This document shows positions 1-8,560 of a stretch of DNA of 64,000 nt, one piece after another. Positions within the stretch are counted from its first letter, which is position 1. Every line of letters starts with the position of its first letter. The position numbers and the translations under genes were made by a program. Source of the stretch: Corallococcus coralloides DSM 2259 (GTDB taxonomy: Bacteria; Myxococcota; Myxococcia; Myxococcales; Myxococcaceae); NCBI RefSeq assembly GCF_000255295.1, contig NC_017030.1, forward strand, positions 372,001 to 436,000, written 5' to 3'. The notes beneath the pieces are model-generated. The model ran no database searches and was not told the origin of the DNA. It was given only the letters and a program-made list of their open reading frames with translations.

Positions 1-2
1 GG

Positions 3-935
3 ATTGAAGCGGGCAACACGGTGGAGCCCATCGACTTCTTCCTGGATGACGCGACGAAGAAGCGCTTCATCCCCACGACGATGGAGGCGATGACCTACCG
101 CGGGACGGCGTACGGCCTGCCGCTGAACTACAAGGTCATCACGCTCATCTACAACAAGAAGCTGGTCCCCACGCCGCCCAAGACGTCCGGCGAGATGGTG
201 ACGATGGCCAAGAAGCTCACCGACGCGAAGGCGGGCCGCTTCGGGCTCGCCTACGCGTACAACGACTTCTACTACCACGCGGCGGTGATGAACGGCTTCG
301 GCGGCGGCGTGTTCGACGCGAAGAACGCCCCCACGATGAACTCGCCCGCCAACGTGAAGTCGGTGGAGCAGGTCCTCAAGTGGAAGAACAAGGACGGCAT
401 CCTCCCCGCGGAGCCGTCCAGCGCGCTCATCACCTCGCTCTTCAACGAGGGCAAGGCCGCGATGGTGTTCTCCGGCCCGTGGTTCCTGGGCGAGGTGGCG
501 AAGGGCGTGGACTACGGCCTGGCCCGGCTGCCCACGCTGGATGAGAACAAGGGCACGCCGATGAAGCCCTGGATGACGGTGGAGGGCGTGTACGTGGCCG
601 CTCCGTCGAAGAACAAGGAAGCGGCGTACGACTTCGCCAAGTTCCTCACCGACGCGGGCCCCGGCAAGACGCTGGCCCTGGAGGGCCGCCAGAGCCCCGC
701 CAACCAGGCGGTGTACCAGGACGCGAAGGTGTCCGCGGATCCGCTGCTCAAGGCGATGAAGGACCAGGTGGACGTGGCGGTGCCCATGCCCAACCTGCCG
801 GAGATGTCCATGGTCTGGACCCCGGCGACCAGCGCGATGAACACCGTGTTCAAGAACACCGCCACCCCCAAGGCGGCGTTGGACGCGGCCCAGAAGAGCG
901 TGGCGAAGGACGTCGCCGGCCTGCGCAAGAAGTAA
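3..935 (+). CDS. malE: Maltose-type ABC transporter substrate-binding protein, 5' end outside the window
   Basis: This is the periplasmic sugar-binding component of a MalEFG importer. Only the C-terminal ~310 residues are present: the reading frame is open to the first bases (…EAGNTVEPIDFFLDD), so the true start and signal peptide lie upstream of the window. Features typical of the solute-binding family are a first visible lobe with LPLNYKVITLIYNKKL, the GEVAKGVDYGLARLP segment, and a MalE-like end (NLPEMSMVWTPATSAM followed by an AALDAAQKSV helix). The following permease gene begins 9 bases after the stop, and malF- and malG-like genes follow at once, so this is one operon. The ligand is inferred to be a maltodextrin from the neighbours; binding residues cannot be assigned by eye. 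Confidence 0.9.
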   Translation: MEAGNTVEPIDFFLDDATKKRFIPTTMEAMTYRGTAYGLPLNYKVITLIYNKKLVPTPPKTSGEMVTMAKKLTDAKAGRFGLAYAYNDFYYHAAVMNGFGGGVFDAKNAPTMNSPANVKSVEQVLKWKNKDGILPAEPSSALITSLFNEGKAAMVFSGPWFLGEVAKGVDYGLARLPTLDENKGTPMKPWMTVEGVYVAAPSKNKEAAYDFAKFLTDAGPGKTLALEGRQSPANQAVYQDAKVSADPLLKAMKDQVDVAVPMPNLPEMSMVWTPATSAMNTVFKNTATPKAALDAAQKSVAKDVAGLRKK

Positions 936-944
936 GGAGCTGAA

Positions 945-2993
945 GTGAGCCAGAACGCCCCCCAGCAGCCCCCTTCCTCGGCCGGCGCCCCCACGCCGGT
1001 CCCCACCGCCCAAAGCAATTCCGCGCCGGACCCTTCGGCTTCGGGACCTGCTGGCCGTGCGGGCGGCTACCGGGGGCGCGTGCTGGTGGGGCTCGCCCTG
1101 GCGCTGGGCGTGTCCCTGTTCCTGGCGCACGGCCTGCTCAAGCGCGCCAACCAGGAGCGCGCGGCGGAGCGCGAGCAGCGCACCGCCACCGTGGCCCTGC
1201 TGGGGCTGGCGGATCTGGTGCAGCGCGCGGGCGGCACGGGCGACGGCGTGAAGGACGTGGTGGCGGGTTGGCCGGGCGTGCCGGGCAGCTCCGTGCGCGT
1301 CATCGCCTTCAGCGGCATCCGGCTGGAGGCGTCCACCTTCCCGGATGACACCGGGGACAAGGCGGCGCCGCGCCGGCTGTCTCGCGAGGAGAAGCCGCTG
1401 TACGACCGCGGCCAGCGCCTGCGCGCCGCGGTGGAGACGAACCGCGAGGAGGGCAGCGCGCGCAAGGCGGAGGTGGAGTCGGAGCTGCTCGACAACGGCG
1501 CGAGCCGGCTGCTCTCCGCGCCCGTGGAGGTGGACGGGCAGGTGGTGGGCTCCGTGGAGTCCCTCACCCCGGCGGTGGTGAAGGGCGAGACGCCTTCCTG
1601 GACGCCGGTGCTGCTGGCGTTCCTCTTGCCGCTGGCGGCGTGCGCGGCGGCGGTGTTCGCGCTGTCGCGCCAGGGCGTGCGCGTGGCGGTGGCGGCGGCG
1701 CTGTTCCTGGCGGGCCTGGGTGGCTACACCGTCTATTCGCTGCGCGCGCTGGACGCGGAGCTGCGCGAGACGGAGGGCGCGGTCAGCGCGGAGCTGCGCA
1801 CGCGCGGCGAGAAGGCCCAGGCGCTCATCACCGCCAACAACCTCAACCCAGAGCCCGCGCTGAAGCCCGGTGCGTGGGACGCGGACGCCATGCGCCGTCC
1901 GCTGGGCAAGCTGACGGAGTCCGGCGCCCCGGATGAGGCCAGGCTCGCGGCGGCGGGCGCGCAGGTGCGCGGCAACGCGAGCAAGGCGCTGGGCGCGCTG
2001 GGCGTGGTGGGGCTGGCGGTGCTGCTGTTCATCGGCCTGGGCGCGCTGCACCGGGCGGTGGCCACGGCGGTCGAGTTCCGGCAGGCCTACGCATACATCC
2101 TGCCCGCCATGGTGGGCATGGTGGTGCTGGTGTTCTTCCCCTTCGCCTACGGCATCACGCTGTCGTTCACGGACGCCAACCTCTACAACAGCAGCCAGCC
2201 GCTGTCGGAGTTGTGGGTGGGCTTCCGCAACTACGTGGACATCCTGGGCGACTTCAGCTTCGCGAAGACCGCGGCGGACGGTTCGTGGGTCTTCAACTAC
2301 CTGAACTTCTATTACACGCTGCTCTTCACCATCGTGTGGACGGTCACGAACGTGACCATCGGCGTGACGGTGGGCCTGCTGCTCGCGCTGGCGCTCAACG
2401 TGCCCAATCTGAAGATGCGGCCGGTGTACCGCGTGCTGCTCATCCTGCCGTGGGCCATGCCCAACTACATCACCGCGCTCATCTGGAAGGGCATGTTCCA
2501 CCAGCAGTTCGGCGTGGTGAACCACGTCATCCGGATGTTCGGTGGGGACGGCCTGGCGTGGTTCGACTCGCCGCTCACGTCGTTCTTCACGGCGCTGGCC
2601 ACCAACGGCTGGCTGTCCTTCCCGTTCATGATGGTGGTGTCGCTGGGCGCGCTCCAGTCCATCCCCGGTGAGCTCTACGAAGCGGCGCGCGTGGACGGCG
2701 CCAACCGGTGGCAGCAGTTCACCGCCATCACGCTGCCCGCGCTGAAGCCCGCGCTGGTGCCGGCGGTCATCCTGTCGGTGGTGTGGACCTTCAACATGTT
2801 CAACATCATCTTCCTGGTGACGGGCGGCGACCCGGGCGGCTCCACCGAAATCCTGGTCACCCAGGCGTACAAGTTCGCCTTCGAGCGCTACCGCCACGGC
2901 TACGCGGCGGCGTACTCCACCGTCATCTTCGGCATCCTGCTGCTCTACAGCATGGTGCAGAACCGCGTGAGCCGCGCCACGGAGGCCGCGTAA
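945..2993 (+). CDS. malF: MalF-type sugar ABC permease with a long N-terminal membrane/extracytoplasmic extension
   Basis: Inner-membrane permease subunit of the sugar importer, 682 aa, GTG start with AGGAG five bases upstream. The C-terminal part (from about residue 382, AYAYILPAMVGMVVLVFFPF) is a standard MalF-like permease with the EAA-loop motif YEAARVDGANRWQQF contacting the ATPase. The first ~380 residues are unusual: hydrophobic segments at about 45-62, 219-239, 246-264 and 347-366 enclose two soluble segments (about 66-218 and 265-346). This is not the MalF P2 loop, which lies after the third helix in Escherichia coli. A Pro/Ala/Ser-rich stretch (2-40) precedes the first helix. The extension may sense or dock the binding protein; that is inference. 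No ATPase gene is in view. Confidence 0.9.
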   Translation: MSQNAPQQPPSSAGAPTPVPTAQSNSAPDPSASGPAGRAGGYRGRVLVGLALALGVSLFLAHGLLKRANQERAAEREQRTATVALLGLADLVQRAGGTGDGVKDVVAGWPGVPGSSVRVIAFSGIRLEASTFPDDTGDKAAPRRLSREEKPLYDRGQRLRAAVETNREEGSARKAEVESELLDNGASRLLSAPVEVDGQVVGSVESLTPAVVKGETPSWTPVLLAFLLPLAACAAAVFALSRQGVRVAVAAALFLAGLGGYTVYSLRALDAELRETEGAVSAELRTRGEKAQALITANNLNPEPALKPGAWDADAMRRPLGKLTESGAPDEARLAAAGAQVRGNASKALGALGVVGLAVLLFIGLGALHRAVATAVEFRQAYAYILPAMVGMVVLVFFPFAYGITLSFTDANLYNSSQPLSELWVGFRNYVDILGDFSFAKTAADGSWVFNYLNFYYTLLFTIVWTVTNVTIGVTVGLLLALALNVPNLKMRPVYRVLLILPWAMPNYITALIWKGMFHQQFGVVNHVIRMFGGDGLAWFDSPLTSFFTALATNGWLSFPFMMVVSLGALQSIPGELYEAARVDGANRWQQFTAITLPALKPALVPAVILSVVWTFNMFNIIFLVTGGDPGGSTEILVTQAYKFAFERYRHGYAAAYSTVIFGILLLYSMVQNRVSRATEAA

Positions 2994-2998
2994 ATCCC

Positions 2999-3886
2999 AT
3001 GGCGCTCTTCTCTGAACGTCGCGAGGGCATCCCCCACCTGCCGCTGCACATGGTGCTGGTGACCTTCACCCTCTTCACCATCTATCCCATCCTCTGGGTG
3101 GTGAGCCTGGCCTTCTCCGGCAAGCAGAGTCTGGCCATCGCCACGCTGCCGGAGAACCCCACCTTCTGGGACCGGCTGCGCGCGGTGACGCCGTGGCCGG
3201 AGACCTTCAGCGTCTCCAACTTCGCGTCGGTGATGGCGGATCAGCCGTTCGCGAAGTGGATGCTCAACAGCGCCATCGTGGCCATTGGCACCACGGTGCT
3301 GGGCGTCTTCATGGCGTGCACGGCGGCGTATGCCTTCAGCCGCTTCAAGTTCCCCGGCCAGCGCGCGGGCATGATGGCGTTCCTCGTGTCCCAGATGTTC
3401 CCGGGCACGCTGATGCTCATTCCGCTCTACATCATCCTGGTGCAGTGGCTGGGCCTGGGCAGCAGCCGGCTGGGCCTCATCATCGTGTACGCCACCACGT
3501 CCATCCCGTTCAGCGTGTGGATGCTCAAGGGCTACTTCGACACCATCCCCAAGGACCTGGAGGAGGCGGCGCTGATGGACGGCGCGTCGCCGGGGCGCAT
3601 CTTCTGGAGCATCATCCTGCCGCTGGCGAAGCCCGCGGTGGCGGTGACGGCGCTGTTCAGCTTCATGACGGCGTGGAACGAGTTCATCCTCGCGGCGACG
3701 TTCATGGACCAGGAAGCCATGTACACGGCGCCGGTGGGCCTGCGCTTCTTCGTGGGCGGCTTCAGCCAGCAGTGGGGCTACTTCGCGGCCGGCTCCATCA
3801 TCGTGTCCGTGCCCGTCGTGTTCCTCTTCCTCTTCCTGCAGAAGTACCTCGTCTCCGGGCTCACCGCCGGTGGCGTGAAGGGTTAG
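2999..3886 (+). CDS. malG: MalG-type sugar ABC permease
   Basis: Second inner-membrane permease of the importer, 295 aa, the normal MalG size. ATG follows the malF stop by 5 bases. Visible features are the first membrane helix (LHMVLVTFTLFTIYPILWVV), several further helices, the EAA motif LEEAALMDGASPGRIFW that binds the MalK-type ATPase, and the MalG-type tail ending YLVSGLTAGGVKG. It forms the translocation pore with the MalF-like protein encoded just upstream. The frame remains open further upstream inside malF, but the ATG at this position matches the family's N-terminus and gives the expected length. Confidence 0.93.
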   Translation: MALFSERREGIPHLPLHMVLVTFTLFTIYPILWVVSLAFSGKQSLAIATLPENPTFWDRLRAVTPWPETFSVSNFASVMADQPFAKWMLNSAIVAIGTTVLGVFMACTAAYAFSRFKFPGQRAGMMAFLVSQMFPGTLMLIPLYIILVQWLGLGSSRLGLIIVYATTSIPFSVWMLKGYFDTIPKDLEEAALMDGASPGRIFWSIILPLAKPAVAVTALFSFMTAWNEFILAATFMDQEAMYTAPVGLRFFVGGFSQQWGYFAAGSIIVSVPVVFLFLFLQKYLVSGLTAGGVKG

Positions 3887-3943
3887 TCCCGCGGTCTTTC
3901 TTCGCAGTCCTTTCGTCTGTCGTTGCAAGGAGCAAGCACCCCC

Positions 3944-4909
3944 ATGATCAACCCCCGCATCGCAGTCCTCACCCTGGCCGCTTCCCTGTCCGCGGCGCCG
4001 GCCCTGGCCGAGAAGGTGCAGTTCAAGGACCCCACCGGCGACGACAAGGGTCCCGGCAAGTACACCTACCCGACGGACCCCGTGTACAAGCCGGGCTCGT
4101 TCGACCTGACCGGCTTCAAGCTGGACCAGGGCGGCAACAAGACGGACGTTGAAATCCAGCTGAAGGCGTCGCTGGAGAACCCCTGGAAGATGGCGGACGG
4201 CTTCTCCGTGCAGGAGGTCTTCATCTTCATCGACACGGACCACAAGGCCGGCAGCGGCTTCACCGACAGCCCCCCGGGCCTGAACGTCTCCTTCGCGCCG
4301 GAAGACGCGTGGGACAAGGTCATCATCATCTCGCCGCAGGGCTCGTCGCGCGTGCGCGCGGAGGCCAACAACAAGGCCGGCGCGATGAAGGGCGCCGTCG
4401 TGGTGCCCACCAAGGTGCGCGCCTCCGGCAACAAGATCACCGCCACGGTCATGAACTCCGACCTGGGCGCTGGTGACCCCTCCACCTGGGGCTACCAGGT
4501 CGTGATGCAGTCCAACGAGGGCTTCCCCGCGGACAACGACCTGCTCACCCGCCGCGTCAACGAGTACGAGGGCCAGCACCGCTTCGGCGGCGGCTCCGAC
4601 TTCAACTGCGATCCGCACGTGATCGACGTGCTCGCGGGTCAGGGCAAGGGCGACAGCTCCGAAATCAAGGCTCAGTACGACATGCTCGCGTACGAGTGCG
4701 CGGGTGACGGTTCTGCCACGAAGAAGGCCACGCTGAAGATGGTCTCCGGCCCGAAGCGCCCGGCGGCGCAGGGTGGCGCGGCGGCCGCTCCGGCCCCGGC
4801 TCCCGAGGCGGCTCCGGCGGCTCCGGCCCCGGCTCCGGCGCCCACGCCGGCCGCTCCGGCTGGAACGACGGTCGCTCCGGCGCCGACGACGGCCACGCCG
4901 ACGAAGTAG
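3944..4909 (+). CDS. Secreted glucodextranase-C-like (SLH-like binding module) protein with Ala/Pro tail
   Basis: 321 aa, ATG preceded by AAGGAGC. An N-terminal Sec signal (MINPRIAVLTLAASLSAAPA, cleavage probably after ALA) leads to a domain beginning FKDPTGDDKGPGKYTYP, which is the hallmark opening of the glucodextranase C-terminal binding-module family (beta-sandwich, DOMON/SLH-like) that binds carbohydrate or the cell surface. A FIFIDTDHKAGSG segment, probably metal-binding, and FNCDPHVIDVL follow. The last ~55 residues are a low-complexity Ala/Pro linker (APAPAPEAAPAAPAPAP…). It sits 57 bases after malG and before an outer-membrane barrel, suggesting a periplasmic or surface glucan-binding accessory of the importer. 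It has a paralogue at 7403-8479. Function is inferred. Confidence 0.8.
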   Translation: MINPRIAVLTLAASLSAAPALAEKVQFKDPTGDDKGPGKYTYPTDPVYKPGSFDLTGFKLDQGGNKTDVEIQLKASLENPWKMADGFSVQEVFIFIDTDHKAGSGFTDSPPGLNVSFAPEDAWDKVIIISPQGSSRVRAEANNKAGAMKGAVVVPTKVRASGNKITATVMNSDLGAGDPSTWGYQVVMQSNEGFPADNDLLTRRVNEYEGQHRFGGGSDFNCDPHVIDVLAGQGKGDSSEIKAQYDMLAYECAGDGSATKKATLKMVSGPKRPAAQGGAAAAPAPAPEAAPAAPAPAPAPTPAAPAGTTVAPAPTTATPTK

Positions 4910-4916
4910 TCGGTGG

Positions 4917-4940
4917 CGGACTGTTCAAAACAGTCCGTTT
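4917..4940 (+). terminator. Hairpin terminator/attenuator after the glucan-binding gene
   Basis: CGGACTGTT and AACAGTCCG form a perfect 9-bp stem with a three-base loop, followed by TTT and a T-containing stretch (TTTCAAGGTTT). It lies 8 bases after the stop codon and 112 bases before the outer-membrane barrel gene, so it probably ends or attenuates the malE-F-G transcript. Confidence 0.6.
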
Positions 4941-5051
4941 CAAGGTTTGATGCAACACGGGGAGGGCTGCCGTGGAGACCCCGCGGCGGCCCGGGAGAGG
5001 GGATGACCCCCCTCTGGTTCAAAAGCTTTCGAGAAGGGTTTTCCGGACATC

Positions 5052-7256
5052 ATGAAGAATCGCAAGAACGTGGTGCGGGGAGCGTGTGCGCTCACCGTTG
5101 CGGTCGGCCTCATTCCTGGGGCGGCCATGGCGCAGGACAGCGGCCCCAAGCTCACCATTGGCGGCACGACCTATACGAAGTACCTCTGGGGCACGCAGCG
5201 CGACCAGGGCGCGCTGTACAACTTCACCACGGTGCCCGGTGAAGGCTACGGCGACAACGGCATCGGCACGGAGCTGGAGCTCCTGCTGAACGCGAAGATC
5301 TCCCCGCAGGTGGAGGTCAACGGCCGCATCCACAGCCGCTTCAACCAGAACTTCTGGACGAACTTCGGCGGCTTCGGCGGCAGGAACCCGCCGACGCCGC
5401 CCTGCTCCGCGGGCGACTGCGGCGAGTTCGACCCCCGCTCCAACCAGTACATCAAGCTGCGCGGCATGTCCGTGACGCTGCGTCCGGGCTACCTCATCGA
5501 CTCGGCGCTCATCGGCGCGACGGACCTGGGCCAGTTCGACCCGTTCGTCATCGGCCGCGTCCGTTACATCGACCGCGACAACGCGGCGGCCATCATGCTG
5601 CAGGGCTCCAACTTCGAGCGGCGGCTCACGTGGGATGCGGCGCGCATCTCGCTGCCGCGCTTGTGGGCGGGCCCGAACTTCAGCACGGGCGCCTTCCACG
5701 CGCGTGACGCGGCGTACGGCTTCCAGGCGAAGTTCACCCCGAACGAGCTCTTCGACGTGGGCGGCATCTTCCAGTACGCCAACGACCAGGAAGTGAACGC
5801 GGAAGACACCAACGTGGACGACGGCCGCGACCTGACCCCGCGCTACCGCAACGGCGTGGGCGGTCTGAAGGCGGGCCTGCACATGGGCTCGTGGCTGGAC
5901 GTGCGCGGTGCCGCGTACACGTCGTACTCCAACGCGGACCCCGTGCTGTCGCCGGCGAACTTCGGCGGCATCGGCGGCTACAGCGCGGTGCTGGCCGGCC
6001 GTCACACGGACCAGACGTACATGCTGAACGCGTCCCTCAACGACCCGCTGGACGTGGGCCTGTCGCTGAACTTCCAGCTGTTCAGCATCGGCGCGGACTA
6101 CGTGGCGGTGATGGCGAGCCGCCGCGAGGCGGACGTGCTCCTCACGGAAGGCCATGACGGCAGCTTCGCGTTCCCGGGCCCGTCCAACGCGTCCTACGGC
6201 ATCTACAAGGGCAACCCCACCCGCATCGGCTACGGCGGCTGGACGAGCGAGGCCCAGCAGGTCGCGACCATCAACGTGGACAACGACTTCACGGACTTCG
6301 ACGAGCCCATGGCGGAGACGGCCATCGGTTGGAAGGGCGTGACGGCGAACCCGGTCTACACGAACGGCGCGCTGGAAGTGGGCGGTGAGTACTCGTTCAT
6401 CACGTACAACACCAACTGGCAGGCGTACGGCGACGCGTCCAAGTCGCTGAACGAGAGCCAGTACCCGGGCACGGAGCTGGACTCCGGCGTGGGCCACAAC
6501 TTCCGCACGGCCTACCAGCCCTTCCAGGACAAGAAGACGCACCTGGTCGCGCTGCGCGCCAAGTACGTGGTCGACGTGCTCAAGGGCATCGATGTGTTCG
6601 GCAAGTTCAAGTACATCCACGAGACGGACAAGCGCATGAATGATCCGCGCTTCCTGCCGTTCCAGTCCGGCGCGTGCGCGGGCGGTGGCGCGGCGTGCGA
6701 CAACTCGCTGGTCAACGAGTACAGCGCCGGCAACAGCACCTCCGGCATCTACAGCAACCCGAACGTCATCACGAACAGCCAGGGCGACACGGGCTACCAG
6801 TTCAAGCCGTTCGACAACCTCGCGGACGACGACCGCCTGCTGGACTACACGACGTTCACGGCCGGCGCGGGCTACCAGTTCACGGACGACCTGTACGTGT
6901 CCGCCAGCTACTCCAAGTTCTTCGCGGACCTGCTGGACGGCAACACGGCGTTCCAGGCGTACAACAACCACGAGATGGCGTCCGGCAAGCACAACAAGAA
7001 CCAGGTGCTGGTGAAGGCGCGCTACATCCTGTCCGGCGTGGAGTTCGGTCTGGAGGGCCAGTACGCGTTCGGCACCTTCCGTCCTGACTTCGGCGACGGC
7101 TACGTGGTGCAGTACGCGGACGACACCATCGCGGCCGACCACGGCGTGGCGGTGGGGTCGCGCGGCTTCACCAACCGCAACGGCGGTTGGAACAGCCTGG
7201 AGGAGCGCAACTTCGAGCAGATGCGCGTCAAGGCGTTCATGAAGGCGCAGTTCTAG
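5052..7256 (+). CDS. Large outer-membrane beta-barrel (porin-like) protein
   Basis: 734 aa with a clear Sec signal peptide (basic MKNRKNVVR, hydrophobic core, cleavage after AMA). The mature part is a long run of alternating-polarity strands rich in aromatic, Asp and Asn residues, for example KLTIGGTTYTKYLWG, VEVNGRIHSRFNQNFW, LYVSASYSKFFADLLD, and ends with a short strand finishing in phenylalanine (MRVKAFMKAQF), the signature of BAM-assembled barrels. I do not recognise a named family. Its position between two glucodextranase-C-like genes and behind malEFG suggests passage of oligosaccharides across the outer membrane. AGAAGGG about 13 bases upstream is a weak ribosome site. The unusual cysteine pairs (CSAGDCGEF, CAGGGAACDN) sit in probable surface loops. 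Confidence 0.85.
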   Translation: MKNRKNVVRGACALTVAVGLIPGAAMAQDSGPKLTIGGTTYTKYLWGTQRDQGALYNFTTVPGEGYGDNGIGTELELLLNAKISPQVEVNGRIHSRFNQNFWTNFGGFGGRNPPTPPCSAGDCGEFDPRSNQYIKLRGMSVTLRPGYLIDSALIGATDLGQFDPFVIGRVRYIDRDNAAAIMLQGSNFERRLTWDAARISLPRLWAGPNFSTGAFHARDAAYGFQAKFTPNELFDVGGIFQYANDQEVNAEDTNVDDGRDLTPRYRNGVGGLKAGLHMGSWLDVRGAAYTSYSNADPVLSPANFGGIGGYSAVLAGRHTDQTYMLNASLNDPLDVGLSLNFQLFSIGADYVAVMASRREADVLLTEGHDGSFAFPGPSNASYGIYKGNPTRIGYGGWTSEAQQVATINVDNDFTDFDEPMAETAIGWKGVTANPVYTNGALEVGGEYSFITYNTNWQAYGDASKSLNESQYPGTELDSGVGHNFRTAYQPFQDKKTHLVALRAKYVVDVLKGIDVFGKFKYIHETDKRMNDPRFLPFQSGACAGGGAACDNSLVNEYSAGNSTSGIYSNPNVITNSQGDTGYQFKPFDNLADDDRLLDYTTFTAGAGYQFTDDLYVSASYSKFFADLLDGNTAFQAYNNHEMASGKHNKNQVLVKARYILSGVEFGLEGQYAFGTFRPDFGDGYVVQYADDTIAADHGVAVGSRGFTNRNGGWNSLEERNFEQMRVKAFMKAQF

Positions 7257-7262
7257 TCACCG

Positions 7263-7339
7263 CGCGCTCCGCTTCGAGCGGGGCGCGGGGTTGATGCAGA
7301 GGGAGCCCGGGGCGCCTGTGAAGGCACTCCGGGCTCCTT
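7263..7339 (+). terminator. Double hairpin terminator after the barrel gene
   Basis: Two successive GC-rich hairpins follow the barrel stop: an 11-bp stem with one G-T pair (7263-7273 with 7277-7287, loop TCG) and a second stem GGAGCCCGG / CCGGGCTCC (7302-7310 with 7329-7337, extendable by two pairs) followed by TTGCGTTTG. They probably separate the barrel from the lipoprotein gene starting at 7403. Confidence 0.6.
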
Positions 7340-7402
7340 GCGTTTGGGGCACCGCGCGATACACCTGGACGGGCCTTCTCCTCGTGCATGAGGTGTTCAT
7401 CG

Positions 7403-8479
7403 ATGTTCGTGCGTTCCCGCGTGTCCGCGCTTCTGCTCGCCTCCTCCCTGGCCGCGTGTTCCGGCGGCAAGACGCGTGAGGACGCGCTGCTGTTCCGGCT
7501 GACGGATCCAGTAGGGGATGACCACGGTGACGGCGAGCTGCTGTATCCGCGCCGGAACGACCTGGGGCGGGGCGACCTGGACGTGGTGTCGGTGGCGGCG
7601 TTCGCGGACGGCGAGGCGACGCGGTTCGAGGTGACGTTCGCGCACCCCATCGCGAGGCCGTCGCGCGCGCAGTCGGTGGACCTGGAGGGGGCGACGGTCG
7701 CGGAGCGGGCCCGGCACGGCTTCTACACGTTCAACGTGGACCTGTACGTGGACCAGGACCGGGTGCCCGGCTCCGGGCGCACGGACACGCTGCCGGGGCG
7801 CGGGCTCACGCTGGCGGCGGATTCCGGGTGGGAGAAGGCGGTGGTGCTGACGCCGCGTCCCTATGAGGCGCGTGAGGCCCTGCGCAAGACCTGGCGGCAG
7901 GCGGCGCTGGATGCGTACGAGAAGAAGACCGGGGGGATTGGCGGCAAGGTGGAGGCGGAGCTGAACGCGGCCACGGAGCAGGAGCTGGAGGCGCGGGTGT
8001 TCTTCCCCACCATCATCCAGGTGAGCGGGCGCACGGTGGTGTTCCAGGTGCCGGACCGCTTCCTGGGGGGCCACGCGAGCGCGGACTGGGGCTACGGCGT
8101 GGCGGTGACGGGCGCGACCATCGAGCGGCGCGTGTCGCTGGGTGGGTTCTTTGGGGGCGACACGAACGCGAACCCGCGGCTGATGGCGATGGGCATCGTG
8201 CCCGGGGAGCCGCCGTCCGCCGACCGCTTCGGCGGTGGGCGCAAGGGAGACCCGGCGCAGTCTCCGGTGGTGGACCTGCTGGTGGCGCCGGGCATCACGC
8301 AGGAAGAGGTGCTGGGGCCCACGAAGCCGGCGTGGAGCGCGGTGGTGCCGTCGGGGAAGGCCGTGGCTGCTCCGGAGGCGGGCACGGTGGAGGACGCCGG
8401 TGTGCCCGTGGACGTGCCGGACGCGGGGACCGTGGTCGAGGACGCCGGGGTCGTGGGTCCTTCGTCGCCCGCCCCGTGA
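7403..8479 (+). CDS. Lipoprotein with glucodextranase-C-like domain
   Basis: 358 aa. The start at 7403 is preferred over the in-frame ATG 15 bases upstream because GAGGTG lies 7 bases before it. The N-terminus is a lipoprotein signal (MFVRSRVSALLLASSLAACS, lipobox LAAC). The mature protein opens FRLTDPVGDDHGDGELLYP, matching the FKDPTGDDKG opening of the protein encoded at 3944-4909, so the two are paralogues. A NVDLYVDQDRVPGSG segment corresponds to the FIFIDTDHKAGSG site of the paralogue. The last ~60 residues are a linker with a repeated EDAGVP/VPDAGTV pattern. Probably a membrane-anchored glucan-binding partner of the importer; this is inference from family and neighbours. Confidence 0.8.
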   Translation: MFVRSRVSALLLASSLAACSGGKTREDALLFRLTDPVGDDHGDGELLYPRRNDLGRGDLDVVSVAAFADGEATRFEVTFAHPIARPSRAQSVDLEGATVAERARHGFYTFNVDLYVDQDRVPGSGRTDTLPGRGLTLAADSGWEKAVVLTPRPYEAREALRKTWRQAALDAYEKKTGGIGGKVEAELNAATEQELEARVFFPTIIQVSGRTVVFQVPDRFLGGHASADWGYGVAVTGATIERRVSLGGFFGGDTNANPRLMAMGIVPGEPPSADRFGGGRKGDPAQSPVVDLLVAPGITQEEVLGPTKPAWSAVVPSGKAVAAPEAGTVEDAGVPVDVPDAGTVVEDAGVVGPSSPAP

Positions 8480-8488
8480 CGGCCGGTT

Positions 8489-8505
8489 CCCGCGCCGTGC
8501 GCGGG
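8489..8505. terminator. GC hairpin between lipoprotein and toxin genes
   Basis: CCCGCGC-CGT-GCGCGGG, a perfect 7-bp stem 10 bases after the lipoprotein stop. There is no T-run, so termination is only possible, not certain. Confidence 0.3.
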
Positions 8506-8560
8506 AGGTCCTGGTTGCGGTGAGTCCGCGCGGCCGAGGATGGGTGCTTTGGAGGCATCC

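Noticed and set aside
2945..4618. Long open frame on the minus strand opposite malG and the glucan-binding gene
   Set aside because: It is a high-GC mirror of real genes with His/Arg/Gly-rich composition, no ribosome site and no domain; the plus-strand genes fully explain the region.
5019..7142. 707-codon open frame opposite the outer-membrane barrel gene
   Set aside because: Arg/Val/His-rich composition without motifs; the plus-strand product has a signal peptide and barrel pattern.
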